From: Farysia itapuensis
Lineage: Eukaryota; Basidiomycota; Ustilaginomycetes; Ustilaginales; Ustilaginaceae
Reading direction: 5' to 3'
DNA length: 64,000 bases
NCBI GenBank assembly: GCA_023212645.1
Contig: JALBYC010000002.1
Location: forward strand, 992,001-1,056,000
The first letter of the stretch is position 1. Every line of letters starts with the position of its first letter. The position numbers and the translations under genes were made by a program. Below the pieces are notes generated by a model that did not search any database, was not told the origin of the DNA, and saw only the letters and a program-made list of their open reading frames with translations. Below are positions 17,954 through 28,100 of the stretch, in pieces.

Positions 17954-19840
17954 TCAGGCGGCAACGGCAGCTGTGGCGGTGAGCGTCGCCGTGTTGTTGG
18001 TGTCTAGCGCATTGGCGTCAGAGATGGGCTTGACTGGCTCGTCCAGCTCAAAGACGGGCGAGGAGAGGGCGGTGTATGTTTCCGAGGGTGGTGTGCGCAA
18101 GTCTTGCATGTCAGAAGGCGGGCTGGTGCTCGACATGGAGTAGCTGCTGTGGCTGTTGCCCAACGGAACACGAGTGGTCGAGGGACATATTGCAGACGAC
18201 GTCAATGCTTCCGGCAGTGTCACCGCATCACCGTCGTCGGGAGACGGCAGCGGAATCTCGGCTTTGGACGGAGGCAAGGGCGGCGAGGTGAAGCGTGTTT
18301 GGTCGCGCGCCCAGTCCATCGTACGCTCGTTGGACTTTGGTGGCTGAGCATTGCTTTGAGCTTTGCTATTGGATCGTGGTCGAGCGCCACTTGCGCTCTT
18401 GGCAACAGCGTCTTCCTCGCTGCCACTCTTGCTGCCGCCGCTGCCAGTTCGCAGGCGATACTCTCGGCCGCCTTGAACGATAGTGTCCATCGGGTCGTAG
18501 ACCGGCTCTGGTTCGCGCGATTTCGTCTCCATTTCTACAGCCGGAGAAGCGGCCCTGGCTCGATCATTGATACGCACAATGTGTTCAACCGAGGCTTGGC
18601 GACGTACTCGTTCGTTGGCCATGGTGCGCTCGAGCAGCGTAGGCTTACGTGGGTCCTTTGGCAGGATTGTGATCTGACGGGTGCGTCCAGCTCGAGAGCC
18701 AGCTGGGGGCGGGACAAGGGTAGCGTTGGCCTTTGTCCTTGTGGGAGGGTTCATTGCAGCGAATTTAACCGATCGTGCCGACCGCGGAGCTTCGTCCTTC
18801 TCCACTACGGGCGAGGGCGATAGCGATTGCTTCCCGACAGAAGCCGACGTAGGACTGAGCGCCGACCCGAACTCAGACACGGCCGGAACAGGTGAGGCGG
18901 AAGACGAGGTAGAGAGGGATGCCGGCTCTGGCGAGGAAGAGTTCTGGCTGAGCGAGACGGGAGACAAGTTGGGTAAGCTGTCGTCTGATTGCTCACTTTC
19001 GCTGGACGGGTCGACAAAGGTAAAGGTGCGTCCATCGTCGGCTTTGGGAATCAAAGAGGGGCCTCGATGATGACTGCGACGAGAAGAGCCACCGCTCTTG
19101 ACCGAGTGGGCAGAAGGACCAACGTCGATCGAGCTGCAGATGGATGCAGATGGCGAATGCAGAACGGGATACTCAAGTTGGGGCGACTGTACCTGTGCTG
19201 AATGCTGACGTGCAGGATAGGGACCGCTGAACGAGCTCGACTTGTGTTGCTGAGCGGTCTGTTCTGTAGCATCCTTGTCCGTTGTTATGTCTGAGCAGGA
19301 ATGACGAATGAGTTTGTCAGTGTTCTGCTGCACAGCGGTTGCAAAGGCTGACTGATCGCTGCCAAAGGGCATGTTCCACTTGATGGCATTGGAATCGGTA
19401 GAGTATGCTGGTGAGATGCCAGGGCTGCTTATTTGGGAATGATGGCTGCTGCGCATGGACCTGCGACGTCTGTGCTCAAAGTAGGAGGAAGTTGATTCCG
19501 ACGCGATCGAGGAACATCTGGCGTTGGAGATCGAGGTGCGGCGGGTTGGAGCGCCAAAGTTGGTGGTAAAAGAGCTGCGGGCTGAGCTTGTGCGTTCGCG
19601 TGTATGCGCTTGTTGCGAGTTGGAGAGATCCTCAAATTTTGAGGAGGCATCGTCCTCGAGCAGTGCTGACTTTGAAGATGCTTTGTCTGCTTGGCTTGCG
19701 TCGTCGGCGCCAGTACGTCTTGCATCCGACACTGGCTGGGCAGTTGTGCTTGCCTTTGGCTGGGGCTGTCGAACGAGAAGCTGGCCAATATGGCTGGCTA
19801 AAAAGTCGTCTGATGCCGCTGTGGCTGCCATTCTTGGCAT
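17954..19840 (-). CDS. Unidentified Ser-rich, largely disordered protein
   Basis: A single reading frame of 628 residues runs from the ATG at 19838-19840 to the TGA at 17954-17956. I do not recognise the family. It is dominated by Ser, Thr, Pro, Ala and charged residues. A short N-terminal block (SDDFLASHIGQLLVRQPQP) and a central basic block around residues 390-440 (RTRQITILPKDPRKPTLLER, then ANERVRRQASVEHIVRIND) look more ordered and may be conserved motifs. RRQAS and RRTS-type sites suggest phosphorylation by basophilic kinases. No membrane segment or enzyme motif is seen. The frame length and lack of simple repeats support a real gene. A cytosolic or cortical regulator is only a guess. 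Confidence 0.7.
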   Translation of the reverse strand: MPRMAATAASDDFLASHIGQLLVRQPQPKASTTAQPVSDARRTGADDASQADKASSKSALLEDDASSKFEDLSNSQQAHTRERTSSARSSFTTNFGAPTRRTSISNARCSSIASESTSSYFEHRRRRSMRSSHHSQISSPGISPAYSTDSNAIKWNMPFGSDQSAFATAVQQNTDKLIRHSCSDITTDKDATEQTAQQHKSSSFSGPYPARQHSAQVQSPQLEYPVLHSPSASICSSIDVGPSAHSVKSGGSSRRSHHRGPSLIPKADDGRTFTFVDPSSESEQSDDSLPNLSPVSLSQNSSSPEPASLSTSSSASPVPAVSEFGSALSPTSASVGKQSLSPSPVVEKDEAPRSARSVKFAAMNPPTRTKANATLVPPPAGSRAGRTRQITILPKDPRKPTLLERTMANERVRRQASVEHIVRINDRARAASPAVEMETKSREPEPVYDPMDTIVQGGREYRLRTGSGGSKSGSEEDAVAKSASGARPRSNSKAQSNAQPPKSNERTMDWARDQTRFTSPPLPPSKAEIPLPSPDDGDAVTLPEALTSSAICPSTTRVPLGNSHSSYSMSSTSPPSDMQDLRTPPSETYTALSSPVFELDEPVKPISDANALDTNNTATLTATAAVAA

Positions 19841-20428
19841 AACCTGGGCAGAGTGGTATAGAAGACAAAGAAGCTACCAACTGCTGTGTGTCATGGGGGA
19901 TAGGTGTTGGTGGAAGGTAAGGGAGAGGGGGGAGAGTGGGCGGGGGGGCTGAGCTGGTAAGTAGAAAAAAGGAGAGGCAATGACGAGGCATGCACCGTTG
20001 CCGAGCCTTTGCGCTGCTGACTAGGGCCCAGGGGGCGTGTGTCAATCAATCACAATCCATGGTATCGCGTTGAGCCATCGGATTCGGGACGTTGCATGCC
20101 ATTCACTGGTGCTCGATCCCTATGATTTTTGTGGTACGCTCACCACTGGACCCTGGCCATGACAAACACTCGCATAGTGCCGAGCCCAATCGTGAATTCC
20201 GCCTTTTCCCTCGCGATCGGCAGCGACAGCGACAGTTTCCCAAATCTAATAATAATAAAGTTTCTTAACTCCACTTAGCTCCACCTGCTCATCCACATTG
20301 TGCGCATGTGCTCGCTCTTCTTCCCCTGAGCAGTCACAGTCACAGTGACGGAGTCCGGAAACGGACCTAGACGCTCAAACATGTCATGATTGTCAAGACA
20401 AAAGCCACCCGCGCCTATTCAAACCCTA
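19841..20428. other. Intergenic region between Ser-rich gene and acetoacetyl-CoA synthetase
   Basis: These 588 bases hold the 5' region of the Ser-rich gene (minus strand) and the 3' end of the synthetase gene (minus strand). Small features are a TAATAATAATAAAG stretch near 20246-20261 and the repeat CAGTCACAGTCACAGTGAC near 20333-20350. No tRNA or extra ORF was recognised. Confidence 0.45.
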
Positions 20429-22838
20429 TTAAAGCTTTGAAGTTCGAGCACCGCTACGAGCAAGCACCGCTTCCAGGTCAGCATACTGCTTGTACTCCTC
20501 CAACGCCTCTGGGTTCGCCGTTGCCTGCAAGCCGTCCGCATATCACACATGTTAGCAAAATGATGCGCAAAAGAAACAACGTTGGACACACCCGTACGTA
20601 CGCTACTCGGCTTGAATGCAGTGTTGCCGTTCACGACAGCCTTGCAGGCAAGTTCCGTCTTCTTCCCGTTCTGCGTGACCGGAATGTCTTCGCACTTGAA
20701 TGTAAAAGCTGGGACATGACGCGAGGAAAAGGCCTTCTTGATGGCCTGGTTCAGCTGCTGGATGTGCTCGGTGGTCAGTTGGGCAGATGGATCGCGCATC
20801 TTGATGAACAGCAGTACCCGTTCGTCCTCGTCCTTTCCAGGCCGGCGCTGACCGACAACGATGCTGTCCCCCACAAATGAAAAGGTCTCCACCACAGAGT
20901 AGATTTCTGCCGACCCGAACCGCACTCCGCTCTGTGAAGCATAGTCGCCCCATCCGGTCAGTATCGAGCGGTCGTGTTGTAGATAGCGCGTTGCCAACTT
21001 ACCGGATTGAGCACGCCGTCCGACCGACCTAGAATCTCGAGCCCGTTTGTGGTCGGGTCCTGGTAAATGAAGTCGCCCTGAGCCCATACTTTGCGGCCGG
21101 GGAAGCGGGTGTAGTACGAATCCATGTACCTTTCGTACAACGCCTGCTTCTGGTCTGCAGGCCCAAAGAATCCCGTCTAGTACAGCATCATCGGTCGTTA
21201 GATCAGCAGTCTCAAGGGGGCAGTATGTGTATTACTTACTGGTTGGGTCGGGAAGGGTTTGGCAACAATCAATTCGCCCGGCTTGCCTGTATCGTCAATG
21301 CGCTCGCCCGTCTCGGCATCCCAGACCTGAATGTCAAATCCAAGGCACTTGCTCTGAATAAAGTTGCCATACACGGGTAGCATCTTGGTCGGTCCCACCA
21401 GAACACCGGCCATATCCGTGCCGCCCGAGATACTGCTCAGATGCGAAGCCTTGGGGAAATTGTTGTAGAAGAACGTCACATTCTTGCTCGACAGCGGCGA
21501 GCCGGTGCTGGTCATCATGCGAAGACGCGAGAGATCCAGCGACCTGCCAATCTTAAACCCACTGTCCTGGCAATACTTTTCCAGTTCGGCCAAGAAGCGT
21601 GGACTGCCGCCGTAGCCTGTGCAGCCCAGATGAGCGACCAGCTTGACAATATGGGCGGGGTTCGGATACAACGGTGACCCGTCGTACAGCACCGCCGAGG
21701 ACCCGATGGACAGCGCGTTTAGGTGGTAAAGCCACATGATCCACCCGCACGATGTAATCTGCAAGAACAAGTCGCGCGGTCGTAGGTCGAACATGAGCAG
21801 CGTCTCCTTTTTCGCGTTGAGCAAAAGACACTGGGTGTGAATAATGCACTTGGGTTCACCCGTGGTGCCACTGCTGAAAAAGATCTGCACAGGATGCTGG
21901 GCAGGCAGCTGCTCGAAGCGATGCGCAGGCGAGTCAGTCAGTTTGAGACCGGTTTGCTGGATGAAGTCAGCAAACTCTATGCCTCTGACCTTGTTCGCCG
22001 GGTCCCACTTCGGCGAGTCGACCGGCAGACGCTTGTTGCGGACAATCACGACCTGGAACGTTACAGGTGAGTCAATCTTATCGTCCAGCAGGAGCTGTTG
22101 GGCGACGTTGGCTACTCGTTCGAGGATACTGACAGGCTTGCCGTTGTAGATGACGGCATCGTCGGTGAAGAGTAGCTTGGGTCGGATCTGTGCCAGTCTG
22201 CCGTAGATGGCCTGTGGTCCTGCGTCGGTGGCAATGAGCGAGTAGATAGCGCCGACACTGTTGGAGGCCAGAGTGGCGACAATAGGACTGGTGGTGTTGG
22301 CAGAGACGTGTGCCAGTCGGTCGCCCTTCTTGATACCGATTCGACGAAACGTCTCGGCAAGCAGGGCGACTCTACGACGCAACTCGGCCCACGTAACTTT
22401 GACCGCCTCCAGGCCAGCAGGAGCATCAGGTAGCCCACCACCTTCAGGTACTTCAATCAGAGCAGTACTCTGCGCTGGAGGCCACTGGTACGGCGCTCCC
22501 GGCGAGCAGGCCGAGGCGTTGGCAGGATGCAGCGGGAACAGAATGTTCTCAGCCATGCTGAATTGCGCTCCCGGAAACCACGTCGGTAGGTCACCCGGTA
22601 AAGCGTTTGCATCCGATATCACTCGCTCAAACCGCTTCGAATGTCGGACACCTGCAAAGTCCCATACCGTAGTCCAGAAATCCTCGATCCGTCCAACAGA
22701 GAAATCGTGCAGGTCCGTGTAGCTCTCCAGCTGAAGACCGAAGCGCGCATTGACGAGCTTGCGAAATTTCTCGAGCGATGTCTGCCGCTGTTCGTCCAAA
22801 GGAGCCTTCCACACCAAAGGCTGAGCTGTTGCTACCAT
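20429..22838 (-). CDS. Acetoacetyl-CoA synthetase, four exons
   Basis: The spliced protein has about 732 residues. Exons are 21240-22838, 21003-21176, 20602-20931 and 20429-20524; introns are 21177-21239, 20932-21002 and 20525-20601. All start GTAAGT or GTACGT, end TAG or CAG, and lie in phase 0. The enzyme activates acetoacetate with ATP and CoA in the cytosol, feeding sterol and lipid synthesis. Domain evidence: the N-terminal ACAS block (VWDFAGVRHSKRFERVI), the AMP-binding loop FFSSGTTGEPKCIIHT, then GDFIYQDPTTNGLEILGRSD, SGVRFGSAEIYSVVE and the acyl-lysine region TQNGKKTELACKAVVNG. The ATG at 22836-22838 has an ideal context (caccATGG). It is divergent from the SNARE gene (199 bases). Confidence 0.93.
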
Positions 22839-23037
22839 GGTGACTGTTCTGGTGGGTGACAAATGGTGGTATGCAAAGGCAAGGTGAGCTTCACCGGCTC
22901 TCGAGTGACGTGCATTGCCGGAATCCGACAGCACTTTCCCCACATCTCGCCCGATGTATTCCCCGATCGTGTCGTTCCATTCTGTTAGGGTGCGATTGCT
23001 GTCATGGGCGTCGATGGCGTCGATCCTTCATACCATC

Positions 23038-23748
23038 ATGATTGTCCTCGCACTCGTAGCACGAGGAGCAACAATCCTGTGCGAGACACACGATGCAACA
23101 CAGGAACGATTTCTAACAGCGGCTGAAACGATCCTGACGCGGATTCAGACAGAGCTGTCGTCTTCGTCGTCATCGGGCGCTTCCAAGATGTCGTATGCAT
23201 TTGAGGATTGGCTCTTTCACTACATCGCACAGGACGGCATGGTCTACATGACTGTCGCCGACACCGAGACCGGTCGCCGAATGCCTTTCACCATGCTCGC
23301 GCAAATGCAGAAAAGGGTAGGTGAATCATGGTGCGCCTTTCTCACGCAGCGCGGTTACTGACGTGCTCTTTGCATCTAGTTCTTGGACAGTCACGATATC
23401 CCCTCCTCGGTCGACAACACTCGGGAGTACGCACCATTCAAGGCTGTCCTCGTCGATCTAGTGGCACAGTTCAGTGGAGAAGGTGGTGATGCCATCGCCC
23501 AGGCCAAGACGGAATTGGCTGGTGTCAAAGACATTATGACCAAGAATGTAGAGCAGATTTTGAGCAGGGGCGAACGCATCGAGCTTCTCATGGATCGAAC
23601 CGACAATGCCGCCAACCAGTCTATGGCTTTTCGTCGTCGTGCTGTTGGGCTTCGTCGTCAAATGTGGTGGAAGAATGCCAAAGTGCTTGCACTGGCATCC
23701 TTCAGCTCCATCGTGCTCATCCTCATCCTCTACGGCGTCTTTCACTAG
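23038..23748 (+). CDS. Longin-type R-SNARE (VAMP7/Nyv1-like), two exons
   Basis: The exons are 23038-23316 and 23380-23748. The 63-base intron starts GTAGGT and ends CATCTAG, in phase 0, and gives 215 residues, the usual VAMP7 size. An N-terminal longin domain begins MIVLALVARGATIL, matching the VAMP7 start. The SNARE coiled coil follows (KNVEQILSRGERIELLMDRT) with the zero-layer Arg in RGERIE, then a C-terminal membrane anchor (VLALASFSSIVLILILYGVF). It acts in fusion with vacuoles, late endosomes or the plasma membrane. An in-frame ATG at 23014 would add eight residues but has a poorer context. It converges on the ketopantoate reductase gene, with 56 bases between stops. Confidence 0.92.
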
Positions 23749-23804
23749 AACCCTCTTCGTCGCATTTGCAAATATACCATACTGACGCCAATTTAGACGG
23801 CAAA

Positions 23805-25043
23805 TTACAAGTAGGTTGTGGGGTGTTGAGAGACGGGCGCGCCGGCAGGCCAGTTGCCACGCGAGGTGGCCGTCAGTTGGCCAAAATTGGTCACATTCTG
23901 ACGCTCGCTGTCGGCCGAGGGCGTTTTGGCCGTGGCGGTAGCAATTGCTTTGACCTGGTTGATCTTGAGCGAGGCGAGGATGAGGTCCAGACGTGGCGTG
24001 TCCGAGTTGGTCTCGCGCGCTTTGGCGATAATGTTGCCGAGGATGGGCTCGAGTTCCATCGGTCGACCGTTCTCCAAGTCGAGCAGGATCGAAGGTTTAA
24101 AGTCGGGCGAGATGCTTGCGCCCTTGCTCGGATCATGGACTCCCTTGACGGGTGAGCTGACGAGGGACAGGGTGAAAGCCTTGTCAATCGCTGACGATGG
24201 GAAACGGTCCTCGCCAATCCCACACGCCCGCGCTACGTACATGATCTCGAGCATGATTCGGCGTACCACGCCGACCGAGTAGTGCAATGTCTCTTCCTGT
24301 AGCAGCGTCGCTACGGGAAGACGGGCTAAGGTGGATAGACCCCCCCACGAAGCGTTCCACAGCACCTTTTGCCATCGGATCGCTTCAATGTCGTCCACAA
24401 TGGCGCCGCCGCCACCACCGCCGAGGTAGAGATCGGCAAAGCGCTGGAGCACCGCTTGCTCCTCGTCGCTCTTTTGTCGCAGCCCGTTGGCAGCGAGGGG
24501 TGCAGTGAGGCGGCCGTAGATGCCCATTTCCAGACGTTCAAGAGCACCGTGGTCCACTCGCTTTCCACCTTCGGTCAAGTTGGCCCCAATCCAGGCGACT
24601 GCGCTGATCACATGTCCAGCCAGCGGCGTCTCGCATTCAACCAGCGCACGCTGCACCTCCTCTTCGATCCCCACTCCGTTCTGAATCAGCACAATCGTCG
24701 GTAGTCGTGCATTGGGTCCCGATGGCGTCTTGAGGAATGGCCGGATTACCGCACTTGCCGCTTTGAGATCTGGAACGTTCTTAAACGTGCACACCACGTA
24801 CGAGTACACAACGTCTCTGGCATGCTCCGGTTCCGACTCGCGTATCACTCGGTCCGGCTTCCACCCTTGGATCTGTCCATACTTGGCCGACGAGATGAAA
24901 ATACCGTCCGTACTGAGTGTGTCGTAGTTACTGCGTGCGACGGCGGTGATCTTGGCGCCACCTTTCTTGAGCAGGTACGAGTAGATGGTTCCCAGCGCAC
25001 CGAATCCAATGCAGAGCACTTCTGGAGCTGTACCGTCAGACAT
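23805..25043 (-). CDS. PAN5: 2-dehydropantoate 2-reductase (ketopantoate reductase) family protein
   Basis: This 412-residue protein starts at the ATG at 25041-25043. The N-terminal Rossmann fold has VLCIGFGALGTIYSYLLKKG, fitting NADP binding, followed by KNVPDL and the VLIQNGVGIEEE block typical of ApbA/PanE. The C-terminal helical domain has WQKVLWNASWGGLSTLARLP, with the usual KxxxN substrate-binding arrangement, and the later KPSILLDLENGRPMELE with the conserved Glu. The reaction reduces 2-dehydropantoate to pantoate in pantothenate and CoA synthesis. Fungi carry several paralogues of this family, so a different keto-acid substrate is possible. It lies 142 bases downstream of SLH1 on the same strand. 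Confidence 0.88.
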   Translation of the reverse strand: MSDGTAPEVLCIGFGALGTIYSYLLKKGGAKITAVARSNYDTLSTDGIFISSAKYGQIQGWKPDRVIRESEPEHARDVVYSYVVCTFKNVPDLKAASAVIRPFLKTPSGPNARLPTIVLIQNGVGIEEEVQRALVECETPLAGHVISAVAWIGANLTEGGKRVDHGALERLEMGIYGRLTAPLAANGLRQKSDEEQAVLQRFADLYLGGGGGGAIVDDIEAIRWQKVLWNASWGGLSTLARLPVATLLQEETLHYSVGVVRRIMLEIMYVARACGIGEDRFPSSAIDKAFTLSLVSSPVKGVHDPSKGASISPDFKPSILLDLENGRPMELEPILGNIIAKARETNSDTPRLDLILASLKINQVKAIATATAKTPSADSERQNVTNFGQLTATSRGNWPAGAPVSQHPTTYL

Positions 25044-25185
25044 GATCACCAACAGAGAGCAACAACAGAACGTGACGGGAAGAGCACACAGGGGAATGAA
25101 TTGCCGGATTGGCCGGTATTTAGTGCGGAGAAATATCCACGCGACGCAAACACGGATGCTTCTTCTACACACGCAAGGAGGCGCT

Positions 25186-28100
25186 TTAATTACGGCCGCC
25201 GATGCTGCTAATAGCGCCCAGAAGGGCCAGAACCTGCGCTTCGAGATCCAGCTCGAGCTTCTGTATGGCAAGCGACTCTGCTTTCGTGCGCGTCGTTACG
25301 CCAGGCTTTTCCTGGCGGTGGTCATCGTCGTCGTCATTGTCGTTGTCATGGGCGGTGGAGTCTTGCTCCAATTTCTTGCGTGCGCGACGGCTGAGCGTGG
25401 ACAATTGCGCCTCGGCGGAGGTGGACAGGCTAGTCTTGGTGAAGTACAGACAGAAGAGGATCTTGTGCTTATCGGCCAGTGTGAGCGAAAGCGACGGAGG
25501 AGATGATTTGGCTTCTGCCCCGTTTTGATCGGTGACAGCTTCGTCCGCGTCCGTTTCAGGCTTGGCGGTAGTTTGCGCTGATGGGGCACCGTTTTTGCTC
25601 GGAATCGAGAGATGGAACGCATCGCGCCACTCTCGTGGCAGAACCGACAATGTAGCACCCAGCACGTCGTGCTCCGTCACATCGTCCACGAGTCGCTTGT
25701 CCAGCTGCACCTGTCTGGCGGAGGAAGAGGTGAAAGTGTCGACGGTCTTGGCAGCGCGCGAAGGTTTGGCGCATTGGTTGGCATGCCATCGAGATACGTG
25801 CAGCAAAGTCGAACCCACCTGCGTCGAAAGCGCTTTGCCCAGATTGGTCGCTTTGAGCGGCGAACCACCGTTGATCTTGCCATCGGGAGTTTTGTCCACC
25901 AGACGCAAGTCTTGCAGTTTGACAGTGAGCGATTGCGCGAGCTCAACGAGGTAGGCTGAGACAGTGTCGATGTCACTGGATGCGCAGTCGTAGTACGAGG
26001 GGCTGCGCGAGAGTTCGGCGGGTAGCATCGTCCAAGTGAGCAAATCCACCACCTGCTGCTGTGTTGTGACGACGCCTTTCACAATATCACCCAGAATGGC
26101 AGGCATCAGTACTGACCCGCGATTCTCTGCCTGCAGCAGCGTGGAATGCAGCGGTACGCCTGATTGCAGCATCTGCTCCAGGATCTTGACCTTGTCCGTC
26201 TGGCATAGGATCAGGCACTCGCCTGATGCTGTCGGCATCATTGGCGTGCCCGGCTGCACCGCCAGCCTTTGCATACAGCCCAGCTCGGATAGCGAATAGT
26301 CCACCAGCTCTCGGTCAGAAACACCCGTTGCGGCGCCGTGCACTTTGGTCAGACGCACAAACTGTGTGCTCATCACCACTACTAGGTGGGCCCGCAGTGT
26401 CGTGCTCCAACAGCACTCGCGTGGCGTGATCAGCACCTTGACCAGTCCCTGCTCGTACAGGCTCTCGATCAATCGTCGATCCGCATGCGCGCTCGAGTCA
26501 TGCACGATGCCAATCCCGTGCAGCAGCGCTTCGTGCACTGACACGTCCTGAATGTGGGGCAGAATCGACTCAATCTCCTCGGAGGGGAGACCAATGTATC
26601 CGTCCATGTCCATCTCCGCCGCTGCACGCGTGATGAGATCCGAAGCCACCGTATAGCATTGTCCGCGCGAGGGCACAACCACAATGGTGTTACCCTGCGC
26701 CTTGCGCTCCTTCATCTTGTCAAATGCCGGCTTGATCATCGTCTTGAGTAACCCAGCAGAGTGTGGCAAGTCAAAGGACTGAAACGTCGTTGTAAGAATC
26801 GACGGTCGGTCCTTGGGATGGAAGTTGTACGTCGACAGCTCATCAGCCTCGATCCACTTTGCAAGCGAGCTGGCGTCGTTCAAGCTCGAGCTTGTCGCTA
26901 CAATCCGCGGTCGGAATGACGCCTCGATCTCGGAAGAATGCATCAAGAATTTGGTCAGCGCAAGCTCGTAGTGGGCATCCAAAAGCTGCAAGTCCTCTGC
27001 TATGAGCAGAGACACGCTGCAAATCAAGTCTGTTTGCTGTTCAACGGCAACTGCGAAAGAAGAGGCTGTCGTGAGCAGGACTCGCGGTCCGGTCTGCAGC
27101 CTGACAAAGGGAGCAATGTCTTTGGCGAGTGAGGTGCGGTGGACGTGGATGCCTTGTTTACGGGCGGCGATGGCAAAGCAGCCGCGCGTCTCTGCTGCGA
27201 GAAGATCCCGTTTGGGGTAGAGGACGACAACAGCACGCTCTGTGGTGTGTTCGAGTGCTCGCCATGCTGCCATCATGGCCACTGTGGTCCTCCCGGACGC
27301 ATTGGGTCCACAGAGCAGTGTGTTGGCCGACGTGTGTCGCAGCGTGTGATAACACTGCGTCTGAATAGCGCTGAAGGCTGAGAACGTGTTGATGTACGTC
27401 TCGCGCACAGCATCGTTAGAGATCGACGAACCGACCGGCAAGAGCGGGATGTTAAATAGATTGTCGTGTGCAGGAGGTTTGGCAGGCATCACCAGATCGT
27501 CAAACGAAAGCCAGGTGCTCCCCTCGCTGCCGAGCCAACTATCCGACATCCAGCGCAGAGTCAGTCCGCTTGGCATTGAGTCCGTCATTGGAACAGTGAA
27601 TGTCGCGTTCGACGTGACCGAGTCCGTCACGCGGGTAAGATGCACCAGCCACTGTAAAATGTCTACGCCATTTTCGTCCTCGATCCAGATGTAGAACCCG
27701 TGCAGTCGGCCGAGGTGGCGTTCGCTCCACTCAAACACGCGCTCGATACTGACGTCTATGCGGAGCAAGTCGTGGCTGAGTGGGCGCAGTGACGCTGCGG
27801 TGGCGAGTCGCGGAAAGCTTCGAGCTGCGTGTCGGACGGCACTGCCCAACTTCGTGTTCAAATGAATGAGCTTGCCAATGTCCTCAGAAGACATCTCGGC
27901 GAGGTCTGCGATCTCTACATCGTCGGCCCAGCGTGTGATGGCGTACATGGTGTCCGGTGTGAGATGCGATTGTTGCAGAGGATGGTCGAAAGGCCACATT
28001 CTCTTCTCAATTGCCTTGCTCATCGAAACCAACGCTGATGCGGTGCGAGACCAACGACGGCTCAGCGCGATTTCGAGCAAAGAGCGGATGATTCGACCCG

